Positions 15,610 to 24,746 of a stretch of 34,090 bases of DNA are shown here, piece after piece. Each line of letters opens with the position of its first letter. Within the stretch, counting starts at the first letter, position 1. The notes below the pieces were generated by a model. That model searched no databases, had not been told where the DNA came from, and saw only the letters and a program-made list of their open reading frames with translations. Origin of the DNA: Asaia bogorensis (GTDB lineage Bacteria > Pseudomonadota > Alphaproteobacteria > Acetobacterales > Acetobacteraceae); NCBI GenBank assembly GCA_945861095.1, contig CAMATI010000021.1, positions 1 to 34,090 on the forward strand, read 5' to 3'. Both the position numbers and the translations under genes were made by a program.

Positions 15610-17094
15610 CCGTGGCCGGCGCCTGATATCGGCGCGGACGTGGCGGAAGTTCAGGATCGCCGGATCGGCCACCACCGGTCCGGGGGCGATGGCGACGATG
15701 ATATTGCCGGCGATCGGGGCGAAATCGACGCGGAAATGCACGGATGATTTCAGGGCCAGGATCGGGCAGTCGGCGGGCTCGATCTCGACATGGCGGAGTA
15801 TGGCCTGATCCAGTGCCTGCATCTTCCGCGTGGTGACGATCACGCGCACGCCCTGGATGTCGATCAGCGCGGTGGGGCCCAGATTGCCGGGATTGCCGGC
15901 GCCCATCGGGCCAGTCAGGGTGAAGGCGCCGTCGGTCAGTTTCTCCACCCGCGCCGAACACGCATAGGGCATTCCGTCCGACTTGCCTCCCAGCACCAGA
16001 TCTATCACCGCGCCGGTGCCGGCCTGGTGGCAGGCGGCGGCGCTTTCGAAGTCGTTGATCAGGCAGACGACAGCGCCTTTCGCCCCTTGGCGCACCAATT
16101 CGGATAGCAGTTCCGTGGTGTCGCCATGGCCTCCGCCGCCGGGGTTGTCCTGTGTGTCGGCCAGCACGATCGGGCCTTTCGTGGTCGGGCTTTGGCGTAG
16201 CGCCTCGGCCACGGCGTGGGCGGCCGGCATCGTGTCCTGCACGAAGGTGGATTCTCGGGCATTCAGATCGGCCAGCATGGCATCGGCCGCCGCATCGGCG
16301 GCCTGCTGCGTGTCCGCGAAGGCCGCGATGGCGGGGCCGCAATCCAGGAAATCGGCATAGGGGAAGCCGAAGCAGAAGGCCAGTTCGGCGATGCCGGCCT
16401 GGTTGGCAAGTGCGGACCGCGCGGTCATCGCGGGTTCCATCGGTGCCATCATCGTGCATTGGCTGCCGAGCGGGATCCAGAAATCAAGCTGGCGGAAGGC
16501 GCGGAACCAGGGGGTGCGGCGCTCGATACGTTGCAATAACAGGCGCATGGCCTGGGCGCCGGCGTCTTTCATGTCGATATGGGGGTAGGTGCGGAACGGC
16601 ACTGTCACGTCCGACAGGCGGACCATTTGCGGTGTCAGGTTGGCGTGCGGATCCAGGCTGATGGTCAGCGGCATGTCGGCCCCAACGATGGCTCGGACGC
16701 GGCGCAGGAGTTCGCCTTCCGCGTCGGGGAAGCTGTCCACCACCGCGGCGCCGTGCAGGTCCAGATACACGCCGTCGATCGGGCCTTGGTCCAGCGCCAT
16801 GGACAGATGCGCGCAGTTCAGGGCGGCAATCCGCTCGAACGCTTCGTCCTGCACCGGGCCGGCGGGATTGGCAAAACCCCAGGCCAGGGGGATCAGGGTC
16901 ACGCCGGCCGCTTCCGCGACGGCGATGGCGCCGGCGCTGGGGACGGAGCGGTCGCGCAGACCGGGGATCAGTGCGGCACCGATCTGCAAGGGCGGCAGTC
17001 CACCGGGTTGCAGGAAATCGGCGTAAGTGGTCGGGCGAGGCGCGAAGGAGTGGCTTTCATGCATGAAGCCGCCGATGGCGATGCGCAGGGTCAT
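15601..17094 (-). CDS. M81 family metallopeptidase (MlrC-like)
   Basis: A 497-residue protein of the M81/MlrC family, named for the enzyme that performs the last step of microcystin breakdown; most members probably process other small peptides or amides. The N-terminal half is the DUF1485 domain, with metal-site segments GGFMHESHSF at residues 8-17, YLDLHGAAV and SLDPHANLT. The C-terminal half is the MlrC domain with LADTQDNPGGGGHGDTT and GSKSDG-like motifs. The frame continues upstream to 18246 but is antisense to the NHL gene there; the ATG at 17094 gives the family-like start MTLRIAIGGF. Such genes often sit near peptide ABC importers, as here. Confidence 0.93.
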   Translation of the reverse strand: MTLRIAIGGFMHESHSFAPRPTTYADFLQPGGLPPLQIGAALIPGLRDRSVPSAGAIAVAEAAGVTLIPLAWGFANPAGPVQDEAFERIAALNCAHLSMALDQGPIDGVYLDLHGAAVVDSFPDAEGELLRRVRAIVGADMPLTISLDPHANLTPQMVRLSDVTVPFRTYPHIDMKDAGAQAMRLLLQRIERRTPWFRAFRQLDFWIPLGSQCTMMAPMEPAMTARSALANQAGIAELAFCFGFPYADFLDCGPAIAAFADTQQAADAAADAMLADLNARESTFVQDTMPAAHAVAEALRQSPTTKGPIVLADTQDNPGGGGHGDTTELLSELVRQGAKGAVVCLINDFESAAACHQAGTGAVIDLVLGGKSDGMPYACSARVEKLTDGAFTLTGPMGAGNPGNLGPTALIDIQGVRVIVTTRKMQALDQAILRHVEIEPADCPILALKSSVHFRVDFAPIAGNIIVAIAPGPVVADPAILNFRHVRADIRRRPRLN

Positions 17095-17217
17095 GTGGAC
17101 GGGGTCCTGGTTGGCTGGTTTGCCCACCAATAGCACGAGTACGGTTTCAAGGCTCGGCCGAGACTGGCGCGTTCGCAAGGTCGGGCGTAGCGTTGCGGCA
17201 AACCTGAAACAGGGGAC

Positions 17218-18180
17218 ATGTCCATGGCGATCATCATAGGTGAAGGCGAATACCGCTACGAAGTGATCGAGAACTGGGGCACCTTGCCGCCCGGCTGGCG
17301 CTATGGGGAGGTTGCGGCGGTCGGCGTCGACAGCCGCGACAATGTCTACGTATTCACCCGGGGCGAGCACCCGATGATCGTGTTCGATCGGGCGGGAAAT
17401 TTCCTGCGGTCCTGGGGCGAGGGATTGTTCAGTCGCGCTCATGGCGTGCATGTGGCGCCCGATGACACGCTGTATTGCACGGACGACGGCGATCACACGG
17501 TTCGGCGGATGACGCCCGAGGGGCGCATGCTGTTGGAAATCGGGGTCCCCGGAAAACCCGCGCCTTACATGAGCGGTGATCCTCTGCATCGGTGCACCCA
17601 CACGGCTCTGTCGCCCGAGGGCGACATCTACGTGTCCGACGGCTACGGCAATGCACGGGTGCACAAGTATTCCCCGGATGGGCGGTTGCTGTTTTCCTGG
17701 GGGGAGCCTGGGACCGATCCGGGGGAGTTCAATATCGTCCACAACATCTGCTGCGATGAGGACGGGTGGGTCTATGTGGCGGACCGGGAGAACCATCGGA
17801 TTCAGGTGTTTGATGGGAAGGGGCGGTTCGAAACGCATTGGCACAATATGCATCGACCATGCGGGTTGTGCATGACGAGAGGGCGCAATCCGATCGCATA
17901 TATTGGCGAGAGTGGGCCAAGCATGGCGGTGAATGTGAATTCGCCGGGGATCGGGCCGCGGGTGAGCCTGTGGACTTTGGATGGAAAGCGGATTGCCAAG
18001 GTCGGGGACGCGTCGCGGGGACAGGCCAGTCAGTTTACCTCCCCACATGGCGTGGCGGTTGATTCGCGCGGGGATATTTATGTGGGGGAGGTTGCCCGGA
18101 CGGCGATGAAGAACAAGGGGACGCCGGTTCCGGACGGAGAGGATGTGCGGTGCATGCAGAAGCTGGTGAAGCTGGGGTGA
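17218..18180 (+). CDS. NHL-repeat beta-propeller protein
   Basis: A 320-residue protein with at least five NHL-like blades (for example GVDSRDNVYVFTRG, GVHVAPDDTLYCTDDG, ALSPEGDIYVSDGYGNARV, CCDEDGWVYVADRENHRIQ and GVAVDSRGDIYVGE). It resembles the family annotated as peptidyl-alpha-hydroxyglycine alpha-amidating lyase-like, but bacterial members have no established reaction. No signal peptide is visible, so it is probably cytoplasmic. A second ATG two codons downstream (17224) has better spacing from AGGGGAC and may be the true start. It is divergent from the M81 gene with a 123-base gap. Confidence 0.88.
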   Translation: MSMAIIIGEGEYRYEVIENWGTLPPGWRYGEVAAVGVDSRDNVYVFTRGEHPMIVFDRAGNFLRSWGEGLFSRAHGVHVAPDDTLYCTDDGDHTVRRMTPEGRMLLEIGVPGKPAPYMSGDPLHRCTHTALSPEGDIYVSDGYGNARVHKYSPDGRLLFSWGEPGTDPGEFNIVHNICCDEDGWVYVADRENHRIQVFDGKGRFETHWHNMHRPCGLCMTRGRNPIAYIGESGPSMAVNVNSPGIGPRVSLWTLDGKRIAKVGDASRGQASQFTSPHGVAVDSRGDIYVGEVARTAMKNKGTPVPDGEDVRCMQKLVKLG

Positions 18181-18260
18181 GGGGAAGCTATCCGTCAAAG
18201 GTTTGGGCGGCTTGAATAATACCAGCCGGCCGAAACAAAGACCCACCGGCAGTGCAATTC

Positions 18261-18347
18261 CGTCATGGCGGCCGGAGCGCCGCCATCCACGACGTGCGTT
18301 GTTGCAGCCTAGGAAGTTCGTGGATGCCGGCCTGCGCCGGCATGACG
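18261..18347. repeat. Intergenic palindromic element, copy 4
   Basis: Arms CGTCATGGCGGCCGG...CATCCACG (18261-18291) and CGTGGATGCCGG...CATGACG (18319-18347) are inverted copies with a few mismatches. It lies between the convergent NHL gene and the ABC ATPase gene. Inner ends carry ATCCACG instead of the ATCC-AG of copy 1. Confidence 0.8.
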
Positions 18348-18420
18348 AGGAGGCACCGACCGGAGAGTCGATCTTTTCGCGGATTGAATCAGTCGACGAT
18401 ATCTTTGGACCCTTGCACCG

Positions 18421-19404
18421 TCAGGCCAATGCGGGCTCTTCCACCGCTATGCACGCGGCCATCCGCCCCGGCTCCGGGAAGCGTTCCGCCGGAATCGCGG
18501 TGCGGCAACCGTCACGACGGCGCGAACAGCGGGGGGCGAAGGCGCAGCCGGTGGGCAGGCGGCGCATGTCCGGCGGACTGCCGGGAATGGCGTCGATGTC
18601 CTGATCCCGAGGCTGGCCATGCACCGTCGAGGAGAGCAATCCCGCCGTATAAGGATGCAGTGGATTGGCCATGATGCGTCCGACCGGCCCGCTCTCGATC
18701 ACCCGTCCGGCGTACATCACCGCGACGGTGTCCGCAATTTCGGCGGCCACGCCCAGATCGTGGGTGACGAAGATCATTCCCATCCCAAGCTCGCGCTGGA
18801 TTTTCCGCAGCAGGATCAGCACCTGGATTTGCACCGTCGCATCCAGCGCGGTTGTCGGCTCATCGGCCAGCAGCAGCTTCGGGCCGCAGGACAGCGCCAT
18901 CGCGATCATCGCACGCTGGCGCAATCCCCCCGACAGCTCATGCGGATATGCATCCAGTCGCCGCTCGGCCGACGGAATACGCACCAGATTGAGCAGTTCC
19001 AGCCCGCGCGCCCGGGCCTGGGCATAGCTGGCCCCGGTATGGCGGCGGATCGTCTCGCCGATCTGCTGGCCGACGGTATAGACCGGGTCCAGCGCGGTCA
19101 TCGGCTCCTGGAAGATCATGGACACCGCGCCACCGCGCAGATCGCGGAGCGCCTTGCCCTTTAACGCCAGAACATCCTGGCCAACCGCACGCACCGTGCC
19201 CTCGATTTTCGCGTACGGGGGCAGCAGGCGCATCAGGGCGCGGAGTGTTACGCTCTTGCCGGATCCGGATTCACCCAGAATGCACAGGACTTCGCCAGGG
19301 TTGACGGTGAAGCTGACACCGTTGACGGCATGGACCGTGCTCTCCCGACCGACGAAACTGACCCGCAGATCCCGCACTTCGGCCAGTGGTTCGATATTCG
19401 ACAT
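18421..19404 (-). CDS. Peptide/opine ABC transporter ATP-binding protein (DppD type)
   Basis: A 327-residue ATPase of a peptide/nickel-type importer. Visible motifs are Walker A GESGSGKS at 44-51, the Q-loop IFQEPM, the signature LSGGLRQR, Walker B LLLADEPT and the H-loop FVTHDLGV. The C-terminal oligopeptide-transporter region has GCAFAPRCSRRRDGC, resembling the iron-sulfur cysteine cluster of DppD-like proteins. It starts one base after the stop of the second ATPase gene (TGACATG) and is the last gene of the importer operon. Confidence 0.95.
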   Translation of the reverse strand: MSNIEPLAEVRDLRVSFVGRESTVHAVNGVSFTVNPGEVLCILGESGSGKSVTLRALMRLLPPYAKIEGTVRAVGQDVLALKGKALRDLRGGAVSMIFQEPMTALDPVYTVGQQIGETIRRHTGASYAQARARGLELLNLVRIPSAERRLDAYPHELSGGLRQRAMIAMALSCGPKLLLADEPTTALDATVQIQVLILLRKIQRELGMGMIFVTHDLGVAAEIADTVAVMYAGRVIESGPVGRIMANPLHPYTAGLLSSTVHGQPRDQDIDAIPGSPPDMRRLPTGCAFAPRCSRRRDGCRTAIPAERFPEPGRMAACIAVEEPALA

Positions 19405-19405
19405 G

Positions 19406-20491
19406 TCAGGCACTCCCGGCGGCGGCGAGGCTATGACCGGACGCCCGGTCCAGCATGTGGCAGGCCGCGACATGGCTGGTGTCGCCGTTAATGGTGGCCA
19501 GACCCGGGGACGTCGCCGCGCAGACCGCTTCGGCGAATGTGCAGCGGGTGCGGAAACGGCAGCCGGAAGGCGGGTCGATCGGGTTGGGGGGATCGCCGGT
19601 GATCGGCGGCTCCTCCATCCGACGGGCCGGATCCATCGATGGCTGCGACGCCAGCAAAGCCCGGGTGTAGGGATGCTGGGGAGCGATAAAAATCTTCTCC
19701 GACGGGCCAAGTTCCACCACCCGTCCCAGATACATGACCAGCACCCGGTCCGAGATGTAGCGCACCACCATCAGGTCGTGGCTGATGAAGACATAGGTCA
19801 GGTTGAACTGCCGCTTCAGCGCCCGCAGCAGGTTCAGCACCTGGGCTTCCACCGATTTGTCGAGCGCGGAGACCGGCTCATCCAGGATGACCATGCGGGG
19901 ATTGGTCGCCAGGGCGCGGGCGATGTTAACCCGCTGCTTCTGGCCGCCGGACAACTCATGCGGATAGCGCGGGCCGAACTGGTCGGGGTTCAGGCCGACC
20001 TTGGTCAGCATGTCCCGTGCAATCTCCCGCGCCTGGAGCTTGGGCGTGTCCTGCACGAAGGGGCCGAACGCCACGGAATCGCGAACCGGCATGCGGGGGT
20101 TCAGGGACGAGTAGGAGTCCTGGAACACCATCTGCACCTGCCGGCGCAGGGCGGACACCGTGATGCCGTGGGGCGCGTCCACCGGGTCACCGTCGAACAC
20201 CAATTCGCCGGAATCCGGGCGGATCAGGTGCAGCAGCAGGCGGGCGAGGGTGGACTTGCCGCAGCCGGATTCACCGACGATGCCAAGTGTCTCGCCCTTC
20301 TGCACTTCGAAGGACACGCCGTCCACGGCCTGCACGGACTTGCCGCCCGTGCCTTTGATCGGGAAGTGCTTCAGCAGATCGCGCACGATCAGCAGAGGCT
20401 GCAGGGCACCGCCGCGGTCGCGCGGGTCCAGGTCCACGGTGGCGGCGGCCGTTGCCGGGTCGGTAGCGGCCTCCATCTGGGAGTCGGGCAT
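19406..20491 (-). CDS. Peptide/opine ABC transporter ATP-binding protein (DppF type)
   Basis: A 361-residue ATPase, partner of the DppD-type protein. It has an acidic N-terminal extension of about 30 residues, then Walker A GESGCGKS, Q-loop VFQDSYSSLNPR, signature LSGGQKQR, Walker B MVILDEPVSALD and H-loop FISHDLMVV. The C-terminus carries the oligopeptide family extension with GCRFRTRCTFAEAVC. A GTG three codons upstream overlaps the permease stop and could be the actual start. Confidence 0.95.
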   Translation of the reverse strand: MPDSQMEAATDPATAAATVDLDPRDRGGALQPLLIVRDLLKHFPIKGTGGKSVQAVDGVSFEVQKGETLGIVGESGCGKSTLARLLLHLIRPDSGELVFDGDPVDAPHGITVSALRRQVQMVFQDSYSSLNPRMPVRDSVAFGPFVQDTPKLQAREIARDMLTKVGLNPDQFGPRYPHELSGGQKQRVNIARALATNPRMVILDEPVSALDKSVEAQVLNLLRALKRQFNLTYVFISHDLMVVRYISDRVLVMYLGRVVELGPSEKIFIAPQHPYTRALLASQPSMDPARRMEEPPITGDPPNPIDPPSGCRFRTRCTFAEAVCAATSPGLATINGDTSHVAACHMLDRASGHSLAAAGSA

Positions 20492-20496
20492 GGTGT

Positions 20497-21405
20497 TCAC
20501 ATCCGTACGTCCATGGCCGTGCGCAATCCGTCGCTGACCAGGTTGAAGCAGATCGAGGTGATGAAAATCGCCACACCGGGCAGGGCGCAGACCAGGGGCA
20601 CGACATAGATCGACTGGCGGAGTGTGCTCAGCATCAGGCCCCAATCGGCGGTCGGCGGCCGGACGCCCAGGCCCAGGAAGGACAGGCCGGAGGCGAGCAG
20701 GATGCTGACCGAAACGAGCGAGGAGGCGTAGATGAACACCGGCCCCAGCACGTTCCCCAGCACATGATGCCGCACGATGATGAACGTGCCGGCGCCGGTG
20801 GCGCGGGCCGCTTCGATGAAGTCCAGCGATCGGACCTGGGTCGTCGCGGTTTCCGCGACACGGCACATGGGCGGAATGAACACCAGGGTCAGGGCGAGCA
20901 TGCCGTTCGCCATGCCGCCACCCATGGCACCGGAAATGGCCACCGCGAGCAACACGGACGGGAACGCGTAGAACACGTCCATGGTCCGCATGATCCCGGT
21001 ATTGACCCGACCACCCATGAACCCGGCGATCACGCCCAGCATCCCGCCGATACAGGTGGCGAAGATCACCGGCACGATCCCCATCAGCAGCGATACCCGC
21101 CCGCCATATAACAGCCGGGTGAGCATATCCCGGCCCAGTTCATCGGTGCCCAATGTGTGGTTGCGCCACCCGATGGGTTTCAGCCGCCCGATGATCGACT
21201 CCTTGTACGGGTCGAACGGGGCCAGCAGCGGAGCGAAGATCGCGGCCAGGACGATCAGGATGACCATCGACCCAAAGAAGATCGTCATCTTGTCATGGCG
21301 CAACCGATAGCCGACGGATTGCCAGTAACTGCGGATCCGGGTCTCGGGGGCGGCCTGATCCTCGAACGTTTCTGGGGAAGCAGGCAGTGTCGCGGTTTGA
21401 GACAT
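20497..21405 (-). CDS. Peptide/opine ABC transporter permease (DppC type)
   Basis: A 302-residue inner-membrane permease. The N-terminal OppC_N segment (FFGSMVILIVLAAIFAPLLA, then LGTDELGRDMLTRLLYGGR) is followed by the permease domain with about five further membrane helices. The cytoplasmic EAA loop reads EAARATGAGTFIIVRHH. The ATG at 21405 is preceded by GGAAAGG. It lies 16 bases downstream of the DppB-type gene. Confidence 0.95.
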   Translation of the reverse strand: MSQTATLPASPETFEDQAAPETRIRSYWQSVGYRLRHDKMTIFFGSMVILIVLAAIFAPLLAPFDPYKESIIGRLKPIGWRNHTLGTDELGRDMLTRLLYGGRVSLLMGIVPVIFATCIGGMLGVIAGFMGGRVNTGIMRTMDVFYAFPSVLLAVAISGAMGGGMANGMLALTLVFIPPMCRVAETATTQVRSLDFIEAARATGAGTFIIVRHHVLGNVLGPVFIYASSLVSVSILLASGLSFLGLGVRPPTADWGLMLSTLRQSIYVVPLVCALPGVAIFITSICFNLVSDGLRTAMDVRM

Positions 21406-21421
21406 TGTATGAACCTTTCCG

Positions 21422-22378
21422 TCAGCCACGTCGGATGCGCGGATCGATCATCGACTGAAGCAGGTCGATGATCAGGTTGGTCATGACGAAGGCGATCGCC
21501 AGGGTCAGGATGGTACCCTGCAAGACCGGGACATCGCGATTGATGATGGCCTTGCTCAACAGAAACCCGCTGCCGGGCCAGGTGAACACGGTTTCCACCA
21601 GGATGGATCCGCCCAGCAGATAGCCGAACTGCAACCCCATGACCGCCAGTATGCCGGGTAGGGCGTTCTTGATCACGTGGCGGATGACCGCCAGTTCCGA
21701 CAGGCCCTTGGCGCGCAGGGTCTGCACGAAGTCCTGATTGCGCATTTCGGCAATCGCGGCGCGCGTGGTGCGGGAGATGATGCCGATCGGGATCATCGAC
21801 AATGTAATGACGGGCAGCACCAGGAACTGGGTATCGCTCCAGCGCCAGATGCTGAACTCCGCGGACCCTTTCGGCCCCATGCCCGTGGCCGGCAACCAGG
21901 ACAGTTCCACCGCAAAGATGATGACCATCACGATGGCCAGCCAATAGTTGGGCAGACTGACCCCGAACACCGCGGTGCCGGTGACGCCCCGATCGATCCA
22001 CTTGCCGGGGAAGCACCCGGCAAGCAGACCCATCAGGAAGCCGATCGTAAAGGCCGTGGGAATGGCAAACAACGCCAGCATGCCCGTATTGGACAGTGCC
22101 ATGATGATCTCATCCAGCACGGGCCTGCGTGTCGCGATAGACATCCCGAAATCGCCGGTCACCACCTTGCCGAGCCAGATGAGGAACTGGACGGGAAGGG
22201 GTTTGTCGAAGCCATAGGCTTTCTTGACGATCTCGATCGTTTCCGCCGTGGCATCGGGTGGCAGAACCGTTTGCAGAGGATCGCCGGGTGCGAGGTAGAC
22301 CAGGGAGAAGCACACCACGCTCACGCCAAAGGCAATGGGGATGGCGTAAAGGATCCGCTGCAGGATGTATCGGGACAT
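21422..22378 (-). CDS. Peptide/opine ABC transporter permease (DppB type)
   Basis: A 318-residue permease starting with the typical MSRYILQRILYAIPIAFGVS and LAPGDPLQ. About six membrane helices follow, and the EAA loop reads TLRAKGLSELAVIRHVIKN. It forms the pore with the DppC-type protein. The gene starts 12 bases after the stop of the solute-binding-protein gene. Confidence 0.96.
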   Translation of the reverse strand: MSRYILQRILYAIPIAFGVSVVCFSLVYLAPGDPLQTVLPPDATAETIEIVKKAYGFDKPLPVQFLIWLGKVVTGDFGMSIATRRPVLDEIIMALSNTGMLALFAIPTAFTIGFLMGLLAGCFPGKWIDRGVTGTAVFGVSLPNYWLAIVMVIIFAVELSWLPATGMGPKGSAEFSIWRWSDTQFLVLPVITLSMIPIGIISRTTRAAIAEMRNQDFVQTLRAKGLSELAVIRHVIKNALPGILAVMGLQFGYLLGGSILVETVFTWPGSGFLLSKAIINRDVPVLQGTILTLAIAFVMTNLIIDLLQSMIDPRIRRG

Positions 22379-22390
22379 GGATTGTCTCCG

Positions 22391-23989
22391 TTACGGCGCG
22401 ACGGTGACGGGGGTGAGGTCCTGGAACCAGCTTTGCGCCTGCACGAAGCCCTTGACCTTGGGCGACATGGCCCGCGGGTTGATATCGTGAGCGACGAAGA
22501 TAAGGGCCGCGTCCTCGTTCATCATCTCGTTCATCCTGGTCAGCAGGACGTTGCGCTTGGTCGAGTCGAACTCACCCATGACTTCGCCGATCAACTTGTC
22601 CATTTCAGGAGTCTTGTAGTGTCCCCAGTTCGCACCCCTCGGTGCCGCGGCCGCGCTCCACACATGTCGCACCAGCGCATTGAACGGATCCTGAGCCGCT
22701 CGGCTTACGTTAATGCCATGAATTTCCGGGAATTTCTCGACGCCGGCTCGGGTGATGTCCAGCAGCGCGTTCCAGTCCATGGTCTGCAACGTGACCTGGA
22801 AGCCGGCCGCTTCCATGTTGGACTTCACCAGTTCATTCATCGGCAGCGGCTGCATCTGGCCGGACCCGGACGTGGAAATCGCGAACGTCACCTTGCAGGG
22901 CAGGCATCCGGCTTCCTTGAGCAGAGCCTTTGCCTTCGCGAGGTCGTAGCTGTAGATGCGTGGCTTGCCGTAGTAAGGCGTGGATGGGGGAACCGTCGAA
23001 TTGCCCTCCAACATCAGCCCGTTCAGCATCTCCTTCATGTCAGACCGGTTCAGCGCATAGTTGGCGGCCTGGCGAACGCGCTTGTCGGTGAACGGCCCCT
23101 TCACGAAGTTCAACTGGTAGGTCCAGTTGTGCGGATACGGATTCGTCACGATCGTCATGCCGGATGACTTCAGGCGCGCGACAGCATCGGGGGACGGCGC
23201 CTCGATCCAGTTGACCTGGCCGGACAGCAGGGCGGCGGTACGGGTTGACGCTTCCGGCATCGGCACCAGCACCAGGCGGTCCTGCTTCGGAATGCGCTTG
23301 GTATCCCAGTAGTCCTTGTTCGGAACCATCTCCATCCGCTGATGCGGCGTTGCCTTCTCAAAACGGTAAGGCCCCGTCCCAGACGGCCTGTTCGCGAAAG
23401 TCGTCCAATTATACTTCACCTCCTGCGCTCGGCAGCGGCTGACCATCATCACGTAGCTCATGTTGAACTGGAACAAGGAGTCGATGGTCTTGGTTTCCAT
23501 CGCCACTGTCAGGTCGTCGATTTTCTCCACACTGGCGAAGTTCGTCAGATAGGCGCGGGCCTGGGCGAACTGGTTCGGATCGAATTCCGGCGCCTTGTCG
23601 TTGGTGGAACGGCTCATGTTCCACACCACGTCGTCGGCATTGAACGGGCAGCCGTCATGCCACTTCACGCCCGGCCGCAGCTTGAAAATCCAGCGCTTGG
23701 GGTTGTTGGGGTCGATGCTCCATTCGGTGGCGAGGCCGGGCCGCAGTTCGGCCGCCTTGGTGCCCTGGGACAGGTCCCATGCGATCAGCGTGTCATAGAG
23801 ATTGTAGCCGACGAAGCGGTACCCCTCGAACCCCTGATCGGGATTGCCCGTGGTGATCGGCAGGTCGCCGGCGGTCATTCCGATAACCAGGGTCCCGCCG
23901 CCCTGGGCGTTGGCCTGCGGGGCCAGCAATGCCAGACCGGCCGCAACAGCCGCGGTTGCGCCGAATCGCATTGATTTCGATTTCGTCAT
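22391..23989 (-). CDS. Family 5 extracellular solute-binding protein
   Basis: A 532-residue periplasmic binding protein of the SBP_bac_5 family, which delivers peptides, opines, nickel or related ligands to the importer encoded downstream. The signal peptide ends near QANAQG. Family landmarks are NLYDTLIAWD, PGLATEWSIDPNNPKRWIFKLRPGVKWHDG at residues 84-113, and FNADDVVW. The C-terminus ends INPRAMSPKVKGFVQAQSWF and a short tail. Cysteines at CLPC and MVSRC are unusual and could form a disulfide. The ATG at 23989 has GAGG seven bases upstream. A shortened paralogue precedes it, 88 bases upstream. Confidence 0.95.
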   Translation of the reverse strand: MTKSKSMRFGATAAVAAGLALLAPQANAQGGGTLVIGMTAGDLPITTGNPDQGFEGYRFVGYNLYDTLIAWDLSQGTKAAELRPGLATEWSIDPNNPKRWIFKLRPGVKWHDGCPFNADDVVWNMSRSTNDKAPEFDPNQFAQARAYLTNFASVEKIDDLTVAMETKTIDSLFQFNMSYVMMVSRCRAQEVKYNWTTFANRPSGTGPYRFEKATPHQRMEMVPNKDYWDTKRIPKQDRLVLVPMPEASTRTAALLSGQVNWIEAPSPDAVARLKSSGMTIVTNPYPHNWTYQLNFVKGPFTDKRVRQAANYALNRSDMKEMLNGLMLEGNSTVPPSTPYYGKPRIYSYDLAKAKALLKEAGCLPCKVTFAISTSGSGQMQPLPMNELVKSNMEAAGFQVTLQTMDWNALLDITRAGVEKFPEIHGINVSRAAQDPFNALVRHVWSAAAAPRGANWGHYKTPEMDKLIGEVMGEFDSTKRNVLLTRMNEMMNEDAALIFVAHDINPRAMSPKVKGFVQAQSWFQDLTPVTVAP

Positions 23990-24077
23990 TTGATGCCTCA
24001 CGCGAAGTCTCCAACCGCTCTTGATTTTCCGCGCCGCTGGCGGCGATACGGCGCGGGTTACGGGGATTAAGGATGGA

Positions 24078-24746
24078 TCAGGTGGCGACGCTGACCGTGG
24101 TCAGGTCCTGGAACCAGCTTTGCGCCTGCACGAAGCCCTGCACCTTGGGCGACATGGCCCGAGGATTCAGATCGTGGACCACGAAGTTCATCATCGCGTC
24201 CCGGCCGAGCAGCTCGTGGAGCGCGATGAGGAGGGCTAATTGCTTGGCCGGGTCGAATTCGTGGAAGATTTTCTCGACCAGCTTTTCGCCATCGGGATGG
24301 GCGTAGTGACCCCAGTTGGGACCCACCGGCGCCCAGTAAAGCTTGGGCGACTTCTGGTCCATGCGGAACTGGAAGTTCCAGACGACATCGTCGGCACTGA
24401 AGGCGCACCCATCGTGGTATTTGACGCCGGGCCGCAGCTTCACGATCCAGCGTTTGGGATTGGCGGGGTCGATCTGCCAGCCGGTGGCCAGTCCTGGTAT
24501 GATGTCGGACGGTTTGTCGAATTTTGACAGATCCCAGAGCGCCAGGGAGTCGTAAAGATTGCAGCCGACGAAGCGGTAACCCTCGAACCCCTGATCAGGG
24601 TTACCCGTCGTGACCGGGATGTTGCCCGCGGTCATCCCGACGACCAGCGTGCCGGCAGCCTCGGCCGGACCAGGGGCGGCGATGGCAAACGCAAGAGCAA
24701 CCAGTCCGGCCCGAAGTGGTCCTGTCAGGTGGGAATGGGTACGCAA
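24078..24746 (-). CDS. Internally shortened solute-binding protein paralogue ('mini' SBP)
   Basis: A 222-residue relative of the adjacent 532-residue binding protein. After a signal peptide (ending PAEAAG) it matches the N-terminal part of the full-length protein through FSADDVVWN (70 of 93 positions identical by hand count). It then jumps, through about 15 unmatched residues, to the last 79 residues starting NWGHY (46 of 79 identical). About 315 central residues have no counterpart. The frame is open throughout, the signal peptide and C-terminal end are kept, and most differences are substitutions, so it does not look like a fresh deletion. No ATG is available: TTG at 24746 is chosen because GAGGAG lies eight bases upstream. 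It is the first gene of the importer operon. It could be a decaying remnant or a small protein with its own role. Confidence 0.85.
   Translation of the reverse strand: MRTHSHLTGPLRAGLVALAFAIAAPGPAEAAGTLVVGMTAGNIPVTTGNPDQGFEGYRFVGCNLYDSLALWDLSKFDKPSDIIPGLATGWQIDPANPKRWIVKLRPGVKYHDGCAFSADDVVWNFQFRMDQKSPKLYWAPVGPNWGHYAHPDGEKLVEKIFHEFDPAKQLALLIALHELLGRDAMMNFVVHDLNPRAMSPKVQGFVQAQSWFQDLTTVSVAT

Noticed and set aside
17095..18246. The M81 reading frame stays open for 384 codons upstream, antisense to the NHL gene.
   Set aside because: The upstream residues resemble no family, the NHL-repeat protein on the other strand is clear, and the internal ATG gives the known M81 start.
21677..23167. 496-codon plus-strand frame opposite the binding-protein and permease genes.
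   Set aside because: Histidine- and aspartate-rich antisense translation with no domain; the minus-strand genes are certain.
24078..24746. Considered as a pseudogene of the binding protein.
   Set aside because: No stop or frameshift interrupts it, and it keeps a signal peptide and a ribosome-binding site. Decay is not excluded, but it is annotated as a coding gene.
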